Positions 30,458-41,394 of a stretch of DNA of 64,000 bases are shown piece after piece (within the stretch, counting starts at the first letter, position 1; the number at the start of each line of letters is the position of its first letter). Location: positions 186,001 to 250,000 of the forward strand of contig NZ_JAUYVM010000006.1 of the NCBI RefSeq assembly GCF_030689305.1, in the 5' to 3' direction. Origin of the DNA: Vibrio penaeicida. GTDB taxonomy: Bacteria; Pseudomonadota; Gammaproteobacteria; Enterobacterales; Vibrionaceae. Under the pieces are notes generated by a model. That model saw only the letters and a program-made list of their open reading frames with translations. It searched no databases and was not told where the DNA came from. A program made the position numbers and the translations under genes.

Positions 30458-32749
30458 ATGTCTTTTTCTTCCCGCACATTTTTGGCAGCATCAATAACAG
30501 CTGCACTTTCAGTGCCTTCGACTCAAGCCGATACTCTCAAAGACAACAGTGTGCAGGAAATGCCCACTATTGACCAATGTTACGTTCCTGAAGTGGGCGC
30601 AACCGACGTCAGCGAGCAACCCGCTTTCGTAAAAGCCGATAGTGTGACTGCACAAGCCGGAGAAAGTGCCGTCTATAAAGGCGATGTAGTAATTACACAG
30701 GCTCATCGCCAAATGCAGGCTGATTCTGTCACCCATAACCCGATAGAAAATACATTAAAAGCAGAAGGCAACGTCCATTTTAGTGATGGTCAGATTAAAT
30801 CCCAATCTGATTTGGTCACATCTAATATTGATGACGAATTAGTCACAATGGAAAACACGCAATACAATTTCTTGTGTGAAGCGGGAAGAGGTGAAGCGAC
30901 TAGAGTGTTAAAAACTGGGCAAGCTATATACGAAATGGAAGACGGTACTTTGACTGCATGCCCAGAGGGAGATAACTCATGGCGGGTAAAAGCTTCCTCT
31001 ATTGAATTAGATCAAGATGAAGAACAGGCATACTTCTACAACACGCGTTTTGAAGTATTAGATGTTCCAATCTTCTACATGCCTTATATGAGTATGCCTG
31101 TTGGGGATAAGAGAAAATCTGGCTTGCTGTTTCCAAGAGTATCTTTAGATACCAACGATGGTTTAAGTGTAAACATACCCGTTTATTGGAATATTGCGCC
31201 CAATTATGACCTACTCACCCGATTTAACTACATGGAAAAACGAGGCCTTCAACTTGATGCTAACTTTCGCTACCTAACAAACTATGGTTCAGGTAACTTA
31301 AGAACCGAATACATATCTAGTGATAAGAAAAGTGAGGAGCTAGGTTCTCGTTGGGGGTTAAATTACTCTCACAGTGGAATTATTCTACACAATTGGAAAC
31401 TGGACATCGATTATTCACTGGTTAGTGATGTCAATTATTTTAGAGATTTTAAATCAGGTATCGGTAATCGTGAAGACGGTCAGCTGCTTCAAACTGGTAG
31501 TGCTGCATACCGCACTCAAGATTGGGATCTGACTTTAACGGTCAAAGATTTTCAAATTTTGAATGAGAATGCAACTCAGCCATACCAAATGCTTCCTCAA
31601 CTGAAATTTAATTATTATTCCCCTGATTTTTATAGCGGAGTCAACTTTGATCTTACCAGCCATGTAAGCCGATTCGTAACTGAAGATAGTATAAAACCTT
31701 CGGCAACTCGAGTTCATATTGAACCAGGTGTTGTAGTTCCATTTTCCAAACCTTGGGGTTCTCTTACGGGTGAAGCTCGGATGCTGGCCACTTACTATCA
31801 ACAAGAAATCGACAGCTCAAGTGATCCGGCATTAAAGGAACAAATATCAAGAACGTTACCTGAACTCAGGCTCCACGGAGTTTTGAATCTTGAAAGGGAT
31901 GCGGGTAGTTATATACAAACACTGGAACCTCAGGTTCAGTATTTATACATTCCTGAAGTCGAACAAGACGGGATAGGTCTCTATGATACCACTCTCCTTC
32001 AAACTGATTACTATGGGTTGTTCCGAAGCAGAAAGCACAGTGGCGTAGACCGTATACAGAAAGCTAATCAGTTCAGTTATGGAGCAACAACACGCTTTTA
32101 TGACAGCGATTATAAAGAACGATTGAATGTATCATTCGGTCAGATCTATTTTTTAGAACCGATTTCATCAAGTGAAAATGCATCTAATTATTCTGCTTGG
32201 GCGGTTGAAACAGACTTTAATTTTAACGACTACTTGTTCTACCACGGTGGGATCCAATATGACATTGAATCCAGTGCAATTCAGTTGGCAAATAGTGCTC
32301 TTGAATATCGCTTTAACGGCGGATATGTTCAATCAAACTATCGCTATGTGACGAAAGAGTATATTGAAAGTGCCGTAGATGGATTAGATGTATCCAATAT
32401 CACTAAAACAGGTATATCGCAGGCTGGATTGCTGGCCGCCTATCAAATCTCACCCAAATGGCACTTAAATGCGCAATATTTCTACGACGCAACAGTGAAA
32501 CAAAACCTAGAGTGGCTTGCAAATCTCAGCTATCGCTCGGATTGCTGGTACATCAGCTTTTCCTACAGCAATCAGTTGAGAGGATGGAATGGTAACTTTG
32601 TAACAGATCCCAATGCTATCCCAGTATATGACGACAACTTTGCGGTAAACTTTGGCATATTCGGCTTCGGTACTTCTGTAGGCGCTCCATCATTAACCTC
32701 CGCTGGCAACGCGCTAGGCTATGGACGCCCATTTTACCTAAACAACTAA
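30458..32749 (+). CDS. lptD: LPS-assembly outer-membrane protein LptD
   Basis: 763 residues. A signal peptide (1 to about 24) is followed by a periplasmic OstA-like domain (about 50-170) and a large beta-barrel that inserts LPS into the outer leaflet with LptE. Only four cysteine-bearing positions are evident: C41, C140, C168 and one in SDCWYISF near the C-terminus, where E. coli has two adjacent cysteines. N- to C-terminal disulfides remain possible. It is first gene of a rightward cluster lptD-surA-pdxA-rsmA-apaG-apaH. SurA, next, helps fold this protein. Confidence 0.96.
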   Translation: MSFSSRTFLAASITAALSVPSTQADTLKDNSVQEMPTIDQCYVPEVGATDVSEQPAFVKADSVTAQAGESAVYKGDVVITQAHRQMQADSVTHNPIENTLKAEGNVHFSDGQIKSQSDLVTSNIDDELVTMENTQYNFLCEAGRGEATRVLKTGQAIYEMEDGTLTACPEGDNSWRVKASSIELDQDEEQAYFYNTRFEVLDVPIFYMPYMSMPVGDKRKSGLLFPRVSLDTNDGLSVNIPVYWNIAPNYDLLTRFNYMEKRGLQLDANFRYLTNYGSGNLRTEYISSDKKSEELGSRWGLNYSHSGIILHNWKLDIDYSLVSDVNYFRDFKSGIGNREDGQLLQTGSAAYRTQDWDLTLTVKDFQILNENATQPYQMLPQLKFNYYSPDFYSGVNFDLTSHVSRFVTEDSIKPSATRVHIEPGVVVPFSKPWGSLTGEARMLATYYQQEIDSSSDPALKEQISRTLPELRLHGVLNLERDAGSYIQTLEPQVQYLYIPEVEQDGIGLYDTTLLQTDYYGLFRSRKHSGVDRIQKANQFSYGATTRFYDSDYKERLNVSFGQIYFLEPISSSENASNYSAWAVETDFNFNDYLFYHGGIQYDIESSAIQLANSALEYRFNGGYVQSNYRYVTKEYIESAVDGLDVSNITKTGISQAGLLAAYQISPKWHLNAQYFYDATVKQNLEWLANLSYRSDCWYISFSYSNQLRGWNGNFVTDPNAIPVYDDNFAVNFGIFGFGTSVGAPSLTSAGNALGYGRPFYLNN

Positions 32750-32795
32750 TCGAATTATTTCAGGAACACCCTTCCTGATGTACATGGAAACATAA

Positions 32796-34106
32796 ATGAA
32801 AATCTGGAATAAAACGCTACTAAGCCTCACTGTTTCTTTTAGTTCACTAGGAGCGCTTAGTTCATTTGAAGCTTTAGCCCAACCGGTAGAACTTGATAAA
32901 GTCGAAGTGATCGTTAACGAAGGTGTCATCTTAAAAAGTGACATTGACTCAGCAATGAAAACAATCCGCGCTAATGCACGCTCTGCCAATCAATCATTAC
33001 CAGCAGAAGACATACTAAAAGAACAAGTTTTAGAAAAGCTGATTTTAGACACCATACAAACGCAGCAAGCGGAAAAATTGGGGGTCCGAATCGATGATAA
33101 TCGCCTTGAAAGTGCAATTAAAGAAATCGCATCGAATCAAGGGAAAACCATTCCTCAATTACGTAAGGTATTGGCGAGTGAAGGTTTGAGCTACGCAGAA
33201 TTTCGTGAACAAGTCCGAAACGAAATTGCGGCATCTGAAGCACGAAATGCCCAAGTACGTCGCCGAATTAATATCCTTCCTGCTGAAGTCGAAGGTTTGG
33301 CTGAAATTTTAGCCAAAGAGAGCAATGCGACCGTTCAATACAAAGTGAACCATATTCAACTGAGATTTAATGATTCTCAAACGAAGCAAGAAGTCGAAGA
33401 TCAAGCAAGTTTACTCGTCTCAAAAATCAACGGCGGTGAAGATTTCAAAACCATGGCGTATACCTTTTCAAAAGGTCCTAAAGCTCTTCAAGGTGGTGAT
33501 TGGGGATGGCTAAGAAAAGAAGAAATGCCAACCATCTTTGCAGATCAAATAACCACGCAAGGTAAAGGGGCAGTTATTGGTCCTTTCCGAAGTGGCGTAG
33601 GTTTTCACATTATTAAGCTTGAAGATGTAAAAGGTTTGGAAACCGTTGCCGTGACAGAAGTTAATGCTCGTCATATTCTAATAAAAACATCCGTCATATT
33701 GAGTGATGATGGCGCAAAGCGCGAGCTGAACGAGTTCAGACGACAGATTGAAGCTGGAGAAAGAACCTTTGGCGATCTTGCCCAGCAATACAGTGCTGAC
33801 CCTGGTTCTGCTGTAAGCAATGGTGAGCTAGGGTTTCAAACGCCCGATCTCTACGTTCCAGAATTCAAGCATCAAATTGAATCACTTCCTGTCGGTCAAT
33901 TGAGTCAGCCATTTGAAACGGTGCATGGCTGGCACATTGTTGAGGTATTGGAAAGACGCCAAGTGGATAGAACAGACTCCGCAATGACAAATAAAGCGTA
34001 CCGAATTCTATTCAACCGGAAGTTCAATGAAGAAGTGGGCGCATGGATGCAGGAAATCCGTGCTGGTGCTTATGTCGAAATCCTGGGAGATGAAAATGAC
34101 GGTTAG
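32796..34106 (+). CDS. surA: Periplasmic chaperone/peptidyl-prolyl isomerase SurA
   Basis: 436 residues. A signal peptide ends near ALAQP (about residue 29). The N-terminal chaperone domain (about 30-165) is followed by two parvulin domains (about 170-275 and 282-382, the second starting [11 protein letters not shown]) and a C-terminal helix. It escorts outer-membrane proteins, including LptD, across the periplasm. It lies 46 bases after lptD. Its last codons overlap the pdxA start by 11 bases. Confidence 0.97.
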   Translation: MKIWNKTLLSLTVSFSSLGALSSFEALAQPVELDKVEVIVNEGVILKSDIDSAMKTIRANARSANQSLPAEDILKEQVLEKLILDTIQTQQAEKLGVRIDDNRLESAIKEIASNQGKTIPQLRKVLASEGLSYAEFREQVRNEIAASEARNAQVRRRINILPAEVEGLAEILAKESNATVQYKVNHIQLRFNDSQTKQEVEDQASLLVSKINGGEDFKTMAYTFSKGPKALQGGDWGWLRKEEMPTIFADQITTQGKGAVIGPFRSGVGFHIIKLEDVKGLETVAVTEVNARHILIKTSVILSDDGAKRELNEFRRQIEAGERTFGDLAQQYSADPGSAVSNGELGFQTPDLYVPEFKHQIESLPVGQLSQPFETVHGWHIVEVLERRQVDRTDSAMTNKAYRILFNRKFNEEVGAWMQEIRAGAYVEILGDENDG

Positions 34107-35085
34107 ACGAATTGCTGTCACCGCTGGTGAACCTGCGGGCATTGGTCCAGATCTCGTGCTTGCGCTTTCCGCACACAATTGGGACCACCAAATCATTGTC
34201 GTCGCCGATAAAGAAATGCTAAACCAGCGTGCTGAGCAGCTCAATATTAATGTGGATCTCATTGATTACAACGCTAATAGCGTAGCAACTCCGCAAAAAA
34301 GCGGGACGCTCATCGTTGATCATTTGCCTACCGCTACAGAAGTTGTGGCTGGTGAACTTAACGAAACTAACGGTAGCTATGTACTCCAAACATTAGAAAG
34401 AGCCGCTCAAGGCTGTATGAATGATGAATTTGATGCTATTGTCACCGGCCCTGTACACAAGGGCGTCATTAATCGTTCCGGCGTCCCATTTAGCGGGCAT
34501 ACAGAGTTCTTTGCTGAAAAGTCGAATACGCCATTGGTTGTTATGATGCTGGCAACGGAAGGTCTTCGGGTTGCTTTGGTAACAACGCATATCCCTTTGG
34601 CTTATGTATCTCAAGCTGTCACTGAAGATCGTCTAGAACAAATCATTGAGATTTTGCACAAGGATCTGGTCGAAAAGTTCGCGATCAAGGAACCTAAAAT
34701 TTACGTATGTGGGTTGAATCCACATGCTGGTGAAGATGGCTGTTTGGGTATGGAAGAAATTGAAACGATCACACCTACCCTTACCAAGATCCGCCAAGGA
34801 AAAGGGTACGACTTAGTTGGACCGCTTCCTGCTGACACAATCTTCAATCAAAAGTACTTGCAAGAAGCCGACGCTGTTCTTGGGATGTATCACGACCAAG
34901 TATTACCCGTATTAAAGTATAAAGGATTCGGTCGTTCTGTTAATATCACACTCGGTTTACCGTTCATTAGAACATCAGTAGATCATGGTACAGCACTTGA
35001 TTTGGCAGGGACTGGTCAGGCGGATACAGGAAGTTTCCAAACAGCGCTCACGCACGCCATCGAATTAGTAGAGAAAAAACAATGA
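34096..35085 (+). CDS. pdxA: 4-hydroxythreonine-4-phosphate dehydrogenase
   Basis: 329 residues from ATG 34096, equal to E. coli PdxA. GGGAGA lies just upstream, and a longer in-frame start at 34027 would lie deep in surA. It is an NAD-dependent enzyme of pyridoxal phosphate synthesis. Metal-binding histidines are visible in [18 protein letters not shown] and [15 protein letters not shown]. It overlaps surA by 11 bases and rsmA by 4 bases (ATGA), indicating tight coupling. Confidence 0.97.
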   Translation: MTVRRIAVTAGEPAGIGPDLVLALSAHNWDHQIIVVADKEMLNQRAEQLNINVDLIDYNANSVATPQKSGTLIVDHLPTATEVVAGELNETNGSYVLQTLERAAQGCMNDEFDAIVTGPVHKGVINRSGVPFSGHTEFFAEKSNTPLVVMMLATEGLRVALVTTHIPLAYVSQAVTEDRLEQIIEILHKDLVEKFAIKEPKIYVCGLNPHAGEDGCLGMEEIETITPTLTKIRQGKGYDLVGPLPADTIFNQKYLQEADAVLGMYHDQVLPVLKYKGFGRSVNITLGLPFIRTSVDHGTALDLAGTGQADTGSFQTALTHAIELVEKKQ

Positions 35086-35891
35086 GAAACGATGTCCATT
35101 TAGGACACAAAGCGCGTAAACGTTTTGGTCAAAACTTTTTAAACGATCCCTATATCATTGATGGAATCGTTTCGTCGATCAACCCGAGACCCGGTCAAAA
35201 CTTAGTTGAAATTGGTCCTGGGCTTGGTGCTATCACTGAACCTGTGGGCAAAGAAGTCGACAAATTTACGGTTATTGAGTTAGACCGCGATTTGGCAGAA
35301 CGCCTGCGTAATCACCCAGAATTGGGCGATAAGCTGACAATTCATGAAGGCGATGCCATGCGTTTCGATTTTACGCAATTGGTTAAGCCGAATAACAAGC
35401 TGCGTATTTTTGGTAACCTGCCTTACAATATCTCTACACCGTTAATGTTCCACTTATTTGAGTTTCATAAAGACGTCCAAGACATGCACTTTATGCTGCA
35501 AAAAGAAGTGGTTAATCGCTTAGCCGCTGCTCCAGGTAGCAAAGCGTATGGTCGCCTAACTGTAATGGCTCAATACTATTGCAAAGTGGTCCCAGTACTG
35601 GAAGTTCCACCAACTGCATTTGTTCCGCCACCTAAAGTGGACTCTGCCGTTGTGCGTTTAGTACCTTACGAAGAAATCCCCTACCCTGCCACCAGTCTAA
35701 AGTGGCTAGATAGAGTGTGTCGCGAAGGCTTTAACCAACGCCGTAAAACCATTCGAAACTGTTATAAAGGCCTATTAACGGCAGAACAGTTAGAAAATCT
35801 GGGCATAAACCCGAGTATGCGCCCCGAAAATATCACATTAGAGCAGTTTGTCGACATGGCAAACTGGCTAGATTCTAACCACTCTAACTAG
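35082..35891 (+). CDS. rsmA: 16S rRNA dimethyladenosine transferase (KsgA)
   Basis: 269 residues (E. coli 273). It dimethylates two adjacent adenines near the 3' end of 16S rRNA, a late check in small-subunit assembly. [11 protein letters not shown] and [13 protein letters not shown] form the SAM-binding motif I region, and FGNLPYNIS is the catalytic NLPY motif. The small C-terminal helical domain is present. Its start overlaps the pdxA stop. Confidence 0.97.
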   Translation: MRNDVHLGHKARKRFGQNFLNDPYIIDGIVSSINPRPGQNLVEIGPGLGAITEPVGKEVDKFTVIELDRDLAERLRNHPELGDKLTIHEGDAMRFDFTQLVKPNNKLRIFGNLPYNISTPLMFHLFEFHKDVQDMHFMLQKEVVNRLAAAPGSKAYGRLTVMAQYYCKVVPVLEVPPTAFVPPPKVDSAVVRLVPYEEIPYPATSLKWLDRVCREGFNQRRKTIRNCYKGLLTAEQLENLGINPSMRPENITLEQFVDMANWLDSNHSN

Positions 35892-35985
35892 AATCTATAC
35901 TTCGAAAGCTGATAAATGCCTTAAGTCTGTTATAGTTAAGTCATATACCGGATTTAAGGCTTTTTTGCATCCAAGGAGCGCTTAT

Positions 35986-36366
35986 ATGGAAGTATCCCAT
36001 CCTTGTGTCAAATGTCAGGTACACACGAAATACGTGCCTGAACAATCCCAACCCGATCAAAATCGATACGTTTTTGCTTATATCATCACAATCAAAAACC
36101 TCAGCCAGCAGTCTGTGCAGCTAATGAGTAGAAAGTGGCTTATTACAGACGGTAACCAAAAGCAATTGGTGGTGGAAGGTGATGGTGTCGTCGGAGAGCA
36201 GCCCGTTATTGACGCTGGCGACGAATACACTTATACAAGTGGTACCGCCATTGAGACGCCAATAGGTGTCATGCAAGGCCACTACCTAATGCACGACCAA
36301 TCGGGCGATGAGTTTAAAGCCGATATCGACCCATTCCGCCTCGCAGTACCCAATATCCTCAATTAA
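35986..36366 (+). CDS. apaG: ApaG protein
   Basis: 126 residues from ATG 35986, with AAGGAG upstream (a TTG at 35965 lacks a site). It is a single fibronectin-III-like beta-sandwich, with [13 protein letters not shown] and [18 protein letters not shown] as family signatures. The precise role is unsettled. The gene is consistently linked with apaH and rsmA. It is separated from rsmA by 94 bases, so an internal promoter is possible. Confidence 0.95.
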   Translation: MEVSHPCVKCQVHTKYVPEQSQPDQNRYVFAYIITIKNLSQQSVQLMSRKWLITDGNQKQLVVEGDGVVGEQPVIDAGDEYTYTSGTAIETPIGVMQGHYLMHDQSGDEFKADIDPFRLAVPNILN

Positions 36367-36376
36367 GGAAAATTCA

Positions 36377-37180
36377 TTGGCAAATTACATTGTTGGTGAC
36401 ATCCAAGGGTGTTTTGAAGAGCTGAGCCTATTATTAGAATCAGCCCAATTTGACCGGAAAAAAGACATATTATGGTTTGCAGGTGATCTTGTGGCTCGAG
36501 GTCCTAGCTCGCTTGAAACACTCAGGTTTGCCAAAGAGCTAGGTAGAGCGACAAGAGTGGTTCTTGGGAATCATGACTTACATTTACTCGCGGTGTACCA
36601 CGGTGTTAGCCCTCTTAAAAAGAAAGACAAGACAGCGCCAATTATTGAAGCTGATGATTGCGACGAGCTGATGGCATGGCTTCGTGAGCAACCGCTTATT
36701 GCTGAACACGATGAATTTGTCATGTGTCATGCAGGTATTTCCCCTCAATGGGACTTACAAACGGCGCGTAAAGAAGCTCGTAAAGTCGAATCTATTTTGC
36801 AAAGCGACAAATGGGTTTGGTTACTGGAAAATATGTATGATAACCAGCCAGATCAGTGGAGTCCGAAGCTCAAAGGCATTGATCGGTATCGATACGCGAT
36901 TAACGCATTTACACGAATGCGTTTTGTGCACGCCGATGGAAGATTAGATATGGCATGTAAGCTTCCTCCATCTGACATTTCCGATGAAAGTTTAATGCCT
37001 TGGTTTGACCTTCCTAACAAGAAAGATGTCGGAAAAGCCATCCTATTTGGGCATTGGGCAGCTTTGGAAGGTGTAATTCAAGAAAAGGTGATCGGCTTAG
37101 ATACCGGGTGTGTCTGGGGTGGTGAGCTGACGATGATCCGCTGGGAAGATAAAAAGTTGTTCACTCAAAAAGCGATATAG
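36377..37180 (+). CDS. apaH: Diadenosine tetraphosphatase (symmetrical)
   Basis: 267 residues from TTG 36377, preceded by AAGGAA six bases upstream. Family alignment (ANYIVGDIQGCFEEL right at the start) supports this rare start, because no ATG is available between the ribosome-binding site and the first motif. It hydrolyses Ap4A to two ADP. The metallophosphatase motifs GDIQG, GDLVARGP and GNHDLHLLA are intact. It ends the lptD-apaH cluster with a strong terminator. Confidence 0.96.
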   Translation: MANYIVGDIQGCFEELSLLLESAQFDRKKDILWFAGDLVARGPSSLETLRFAKELGRATRVVLGNHDLHLLAVYHGVSPLKKKDKTAPIIEADDCDELMAWLREQPLIAEHDEFVMCHAGISPQWDLQTARKEARKVESILQSDKWVWLLENMYDNQPDQWSPKLKGIDRYRYAINAFTRMRFVHADGRLDMACKLPPSDISDESLMPWFDLPNKKDVGKAILFGHWAALEGVIQEKVIGLDTGCVWGGELTMIRWEDKKLFTQKAI

Positions 37181-37197
37181 AGAACTCTATCCTTCTC

Positions 37198-37224
37198 AAG
37201 GAAGAAGCTTTGCTTCTTCCTTTT
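37198..37224 (+). terminator. Terminator of the lptD-apaH cluster
   Basis: An 11-bp perfect stem AAGGAAGAAGC / GCTTCTTCCTT with a 3-base loop and TTTT, 17 bases past apaH. Confidence 0.85.
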
Positions 37225-37281
37225 CCCAAAAAAGCAGAGCTCTAGTAGAAATCAACTGTCGGTGAGTTCTGTTTCAATAAT

Positions 37282-37767
37282 TTAATTACTTCTTTCCAGA
37301 ACAACAAACTCCAGGTTGTACGCATTTTTTTCATCTTTACTGAAGTATTCTTGATGCGTTTGCTTCCAACCTTCTCCCCAATCAGGAAACTGAGTGTCGC
37401 CATCTATATCGGCATCTATATGTGTGACATAAAGTGTGTCTGCAATAGGTAAACACTCTGCGTATATTGAGCCGCCACCGATGATCATCAGCTCTTCAAC
37501 CCCTTCCACAAGTGACTTGGCTTGATCAATACTGGTGACTGTCTCTACACCGTCAATGGCTAAATTCGGATCGCGACTCACAACAATGTTTCGACGTCCA
37601 GGCAGAGGTCGCCCAATAGATTCGTAAGTTTTTCGCCCCATCACGACAGGTTTTCCCATCGTGCAACGCTTAAACCAAGCAAAATCTGCAGGTAAATGCC
37701 ATGGCATATCATTGTCTTTACCAATTATGCGGTTACGAGCCATTGCGGCAATCATACTAATCTTCAT
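37282..37767 (-). CDS. folA: Dihydrofolate reductase
   Basis: 161 residues from ATG 37767, with AAAGGA upstream. It reduces dihydrofolate with NADPH. MIAAMARNRIIGKDNDMPWHLPADF carries the substrate loop and the acidic residue that protonates the pterin, and GRKTYESIGRPLPGR and IIGGGSIY form the NADPH site. It is the last gene of a leftward unit after yjjP-yjjB, 18 bases downstream of yjjB. Confidence 0.97.
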   Translation of the reverse strand: MKISMIAAMARNRIIGKDNDMPWHLPADFAWFKRCTMGKPVVMGRKTYESIGRPLPGRRNIVVSRDPNLAIDGVETVTSIDQAKSLVEGVEELMIIGGGSIYAECLPIADTLYVTHIDADIDGDTQFPDWGEGWKQTHQEYFSKDEKNAYNLEFVVLERSN

Positions 37768-37785
37768 TTGGGTCCTTTGAAGCAA

Positions 37786-38250
37786 CTAAACAATGGGTTT
37801 TCGGCGGTAGAATAACAAACCCGGCATTGCTAAGCCAATGGCTAACCCAGCAATGATAAACATCGCTTTCAAGAAGTTTTCTACTAAGTCACCAAATAGC
37901 GCTTCGCTATACCCCAAGCTGTTCAATTCAACTAACGCAATCATGGCTTTAAAAGCGTAAACCCCAGGTACCATTGGAATTAAAGCGGCTACGGTGAATA
38001 CTTTCGGGTGAGCCAAGAATCGATGTGACCATCGCACACCTATAAACCCAACGACCGTTGCTGCAAGAAATGAAGCCCACTCAATAGGAATTCCGAATTC
38101 CATCAATAAAAAGCGGCTACCATGCCCCAAAGCACCACCTATCGCACAAAACTTTAGCGCGTTGACCGGAACATTAAATACCAACGCAAAACCAACAGCG
38201 GGAATGGCGGCGAAGAACATATCGTTAATTAACGCTAAAATTAGACTCAT
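37786..38250 (-). CDS. yjjB: Threonine/serine-exporter-like small subunit (YjjB type)
   Basis: 154 residues from ATG 38250, with four to five hydrophobic helices and PMVPGVYAFKAM, the proline-glycine motif conserved in the ThrE C-terminal half. In the split version the two halves are separate proteins, YjjP and YjjB. E. coli YjjPB has been linked to succinate export. The start overlaps the yjjP stop by 4 bases (ATGA), so the subunits are made together. The substrate here is not evident. Confidence 0.88.
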   Translation of the reverse strand: MSLILALINDMFFAAIPAVGFALVFNVPVNALKFCAIGGALGHGSRFLLMEFGIPIEWASFLAATVVGFIGVRWSHRFLAHPKVFTVAALIPMVPGVYAFKAMIALVELNSLGYSEALFGDLVENFLKAMFIIAGLAIGLAMPGLLFYRRKPIV

Positions 38251-39014
38251 CCTACCCACCCCCATACACCAACAGTGTTCATGGCTCCGATAATTCCCAT
38301 AGCGGTTGCCAACGTCAACAAGCTTGCCATAACGAATCGGGCAATCCCCATATTGACATACCCTTTGAGCATGTCTGCGACAGCATTGATCAAGGGCACG
38401 CCCGGTACCAACATCAATACGGAAGACGCCATCGCAATAAATGGCTCGTTACCGATTTGAAACGTGACTGCTTGTGCGGAAATTAATGTGGTAACAAAAG
38501 CCGTGACCGAGAAATTGAGGAATGGATTAAAATGTCGATGACCTATTTCTTGTCTAACGATCATGCCAACAGAAGATGCCAAGAAAGTCATAGCGAAAAC
38601 GCTCCAATCCCCTCCCGCAAGTCGGCTGAACGATGCACAAGATAAACCAATCATGAATACGACTAACCAGCGGTTGTAACGCTCTGGGCTAATTTCTGCA
38701 AGCTTACTTTTAGCCAGCTTGTAATCCAGTAATCCTTTTTCCATCAAGATGCAGATACGCTGGACTTGAGTAACCACTTTCATGTTAATCCCACGATCGG
38801 GGCTGCGTCTTGCTGTGGTGATACAGTTACCGGATTTTAACGTTGTGACCACCAATGAACTCGCAGATAGAGACACTTCCACTTCATCCATATGGCTTGC
38901 AAGCCCTATTCTTCGGGAGATATCGCCGACTAACGTGCTCTCTGCACCATGAGCCAATAGCATTTGTGCCGCTTGAGCGATAAGCCGAGTGACTTCTCGC
39001 TGATTGTTATCCAT
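38247..39014 (-). CDS. yjjP: Threonine/serine-exporter-like large subunit (YjjP type)
   Basis: 255 residues from ATG 39014 (GAGAGG seven bases upstream). A soluble N-terminal part (about 1-110) precedes five or so membrane helices. VLMLVPGVPLINAVADML holds the PGxP motif of the ThrE family. It pairs with YjjB encoded directly downstream. The order yjjP-yjjB-folA suggests one transcript, starting after the obgE terminator. Confidence 0.88.
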   Translation of the reverse strand: MDNNQREVTRLIAQAAQMLLAHGAESTLVGDISRRIGLASHMDEVEVSLSASSLVVTTLKSGNCITTARRSPDRGINMKVVTQVQRICILMEKGLLDYKLAKSKLAEISPERYNRWLVVFMIGLSCASFSRLAGGDWSVFAMTFLASSVGMIVRQEIGHRHFNPFLNFSVTAFVTTLISAQAVTFQIGNEPFIAMASSVLMLVPGVPLINAVADMLKGYVNMGIARFVMASLLTLATAMGIIGAMNTVGVWGWVG

Positions 39015-39067
39015 AACTATGCCTCTCAATTGAACGAGCCGAAAATTATACAATTGCTACACACATA

Positions 39068-39100
39068 AAAAATGCCGCAACCAAAGATTGCGGCATTTTT
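39068..39100 (-). terminator. Terminator of obgE
   Basis: A 13-bp perfect stem (AAAAATGCCGCAA and complement) with a 7-base loop, T-run on either strand, 18 bases past the obgE stop. Confidence 0.92.
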
Positions 39101-39118
39101 AAAATGAATAAGTATAGG

Positions 39119-40288
<1,170 letters not shown>

Positions 40289-40346
40289 TTACTCCGCATT
40301 TTGTGCGTTGCAATACCACCTGAGTAAAGTGGTATAAATTCTAGCA

Positions 40347-40461
40347 GATCCAGATGTAAGATCGATCACCTGAGATCCAGGATCGGTCTGCATTCAGGAA
40401 CAAAAAGAAAGACCATCTAAAAAAAGAATTCAATACTTATCATTTAGATAATGACGAGATC
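40347..40461. promoter_or_regulatory. GATC (Dam site) cluster upstream of obgE
   Basis: GATC occurs at 40347, 40360, 40364, 40374 and 40381, and again at 40458: five sites in 38 bp, where about one per 256 bp is expected. The cluster lies 62-99 bp before the obgE start, likely in its promoter. Dam methylation and SeqA-type binding are possible. Confidence 0.5.
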
Positions 40462-40484
40462 TTGCTTTTGGCTCTGTCATAAAT

Positions 40485-40514
40485 AAAAAACCCCGCCGAA
40501 TCGGCAGGGCTTTT
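40485..40514 (-). terminator. Terminator of rplU-rpmA
   Basis: Reading leftward, CCCTGCCGA pairs with TCGGCGGGG (one G-T pair) and runs into six T residues, about 22 bases past the rpmA stop. Confidence 0.88.
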
Positions 40515-40535
40515 GAATTCAGCTAGAAACTAAAT

Positions 40536-40793
40536 TTATTCAGATTCAATGCTAACGAATTTACGGTTTTTAGGACCTTTAACTTCAAATTTCACTTTAC
40601 CTTCAGTAAGAGCGAAAAGAGTGTGGTCTTTACCGATACCAACGTTAGTGCCAGCGTGGAACTTAGTACCACGTTGACGAACAATGATGTTACCTGCAAG
40701 AACAGATTCACCACCGAAACGCTTAACACCAAGACGTTTACTTTCTGAATCGCGGCCGTTACGAGTAGAACCGCCAGCTTTTTTGTGTGCCAT
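40536..40793 (-). CDS. rpmA: 50S ribosomal protein L27
   Basis: 85 residues, as in E. coli. [18 protein letters not shown] is the conserved N-terminal arm reaching the peptidyl-transferase centre, and no propeptide is present. It lies 22 bases after rplU, the usual pair. Confidence 0.98.
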   Translation of the reverse strand: MAHKKAGGSTRNGRDSESKRLGVKRFGGESVLAGNIIVRQRGTKFHAGTNVGIGKDHTLFALTEGKVKFEVKGPKNRKFVSIESE

Positions 40794-40815
40794 TGTTAAA
40801 CTCTCCTAATATCTA

Positions 40816-41127
40816 TTAAGCGTTGATGCCAGTGATTTTCACTTCAGTGAACCACTGACGATGGCCTTGTTGCTTACGAGAGTGCTTACGACGACGGAAC
40901 TTAACGATTTTAACTTTATCGCCACGACCGTGCTTAACCACTTCAGCAGTTACCTTGCCACCCTCTACAAGAGGAGCACCAACAGCGATTTCTTCGCCGT
41001 TAGCTACAAGAAGAACTTTGTCGAACTCAACAGTTGCGCCAGTTTCAACGTCTAATTTTTCTAAACGAAGAGTTTGACCTTCGCTTACACGGTGTTGTTT
41101 ACCACCAGATTGGAAAACAGCGTACAT
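40816..41127 (-). CDS. rplU: 50S ribosomal protein L21
   Basis: 103 residues, as in E. coli. [18 protein letters not shown] and the basic [19 protein letters not shown] stretch are diagnostic. It is first gene of rplU-rpmA. The 267-base gap to the divergent ispB must contain both promoters. Confidence 0.98.
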   Translation of the reverse strand: MYAVFQSGGKQHRVSEGQTLRLEKLDVETGATVEFDKVLLVANGEEIAVGAPLVEGGKVTAEVVKHGRGDKVKIVKFRRRKHSRKQQGHRQWFTEVKITGINA

Positions 41128-41394
41128 ATTTTACTCCGCTTTTTCCGCACAGCCTATGCTATGTGAGCAATTTGGGTGTGCGCTAAACTAATCATCAATA
41201 GGGCGCAGATTCTACAGAAAGGCTATCCCCATGACAAGCCATATTTTTAAAAAATTGGCGAAAAGCTAATCGCCAAAGAAAAGTGTGCCAATCATGCCGT
41301 TAGATAATGTATTTCGCAACGATTTTTAGTGTAATATTCAGCAATTAATAAAAATCATTAAGCCTTACAGGGTATAACCTCAGCCGGAAGAACA

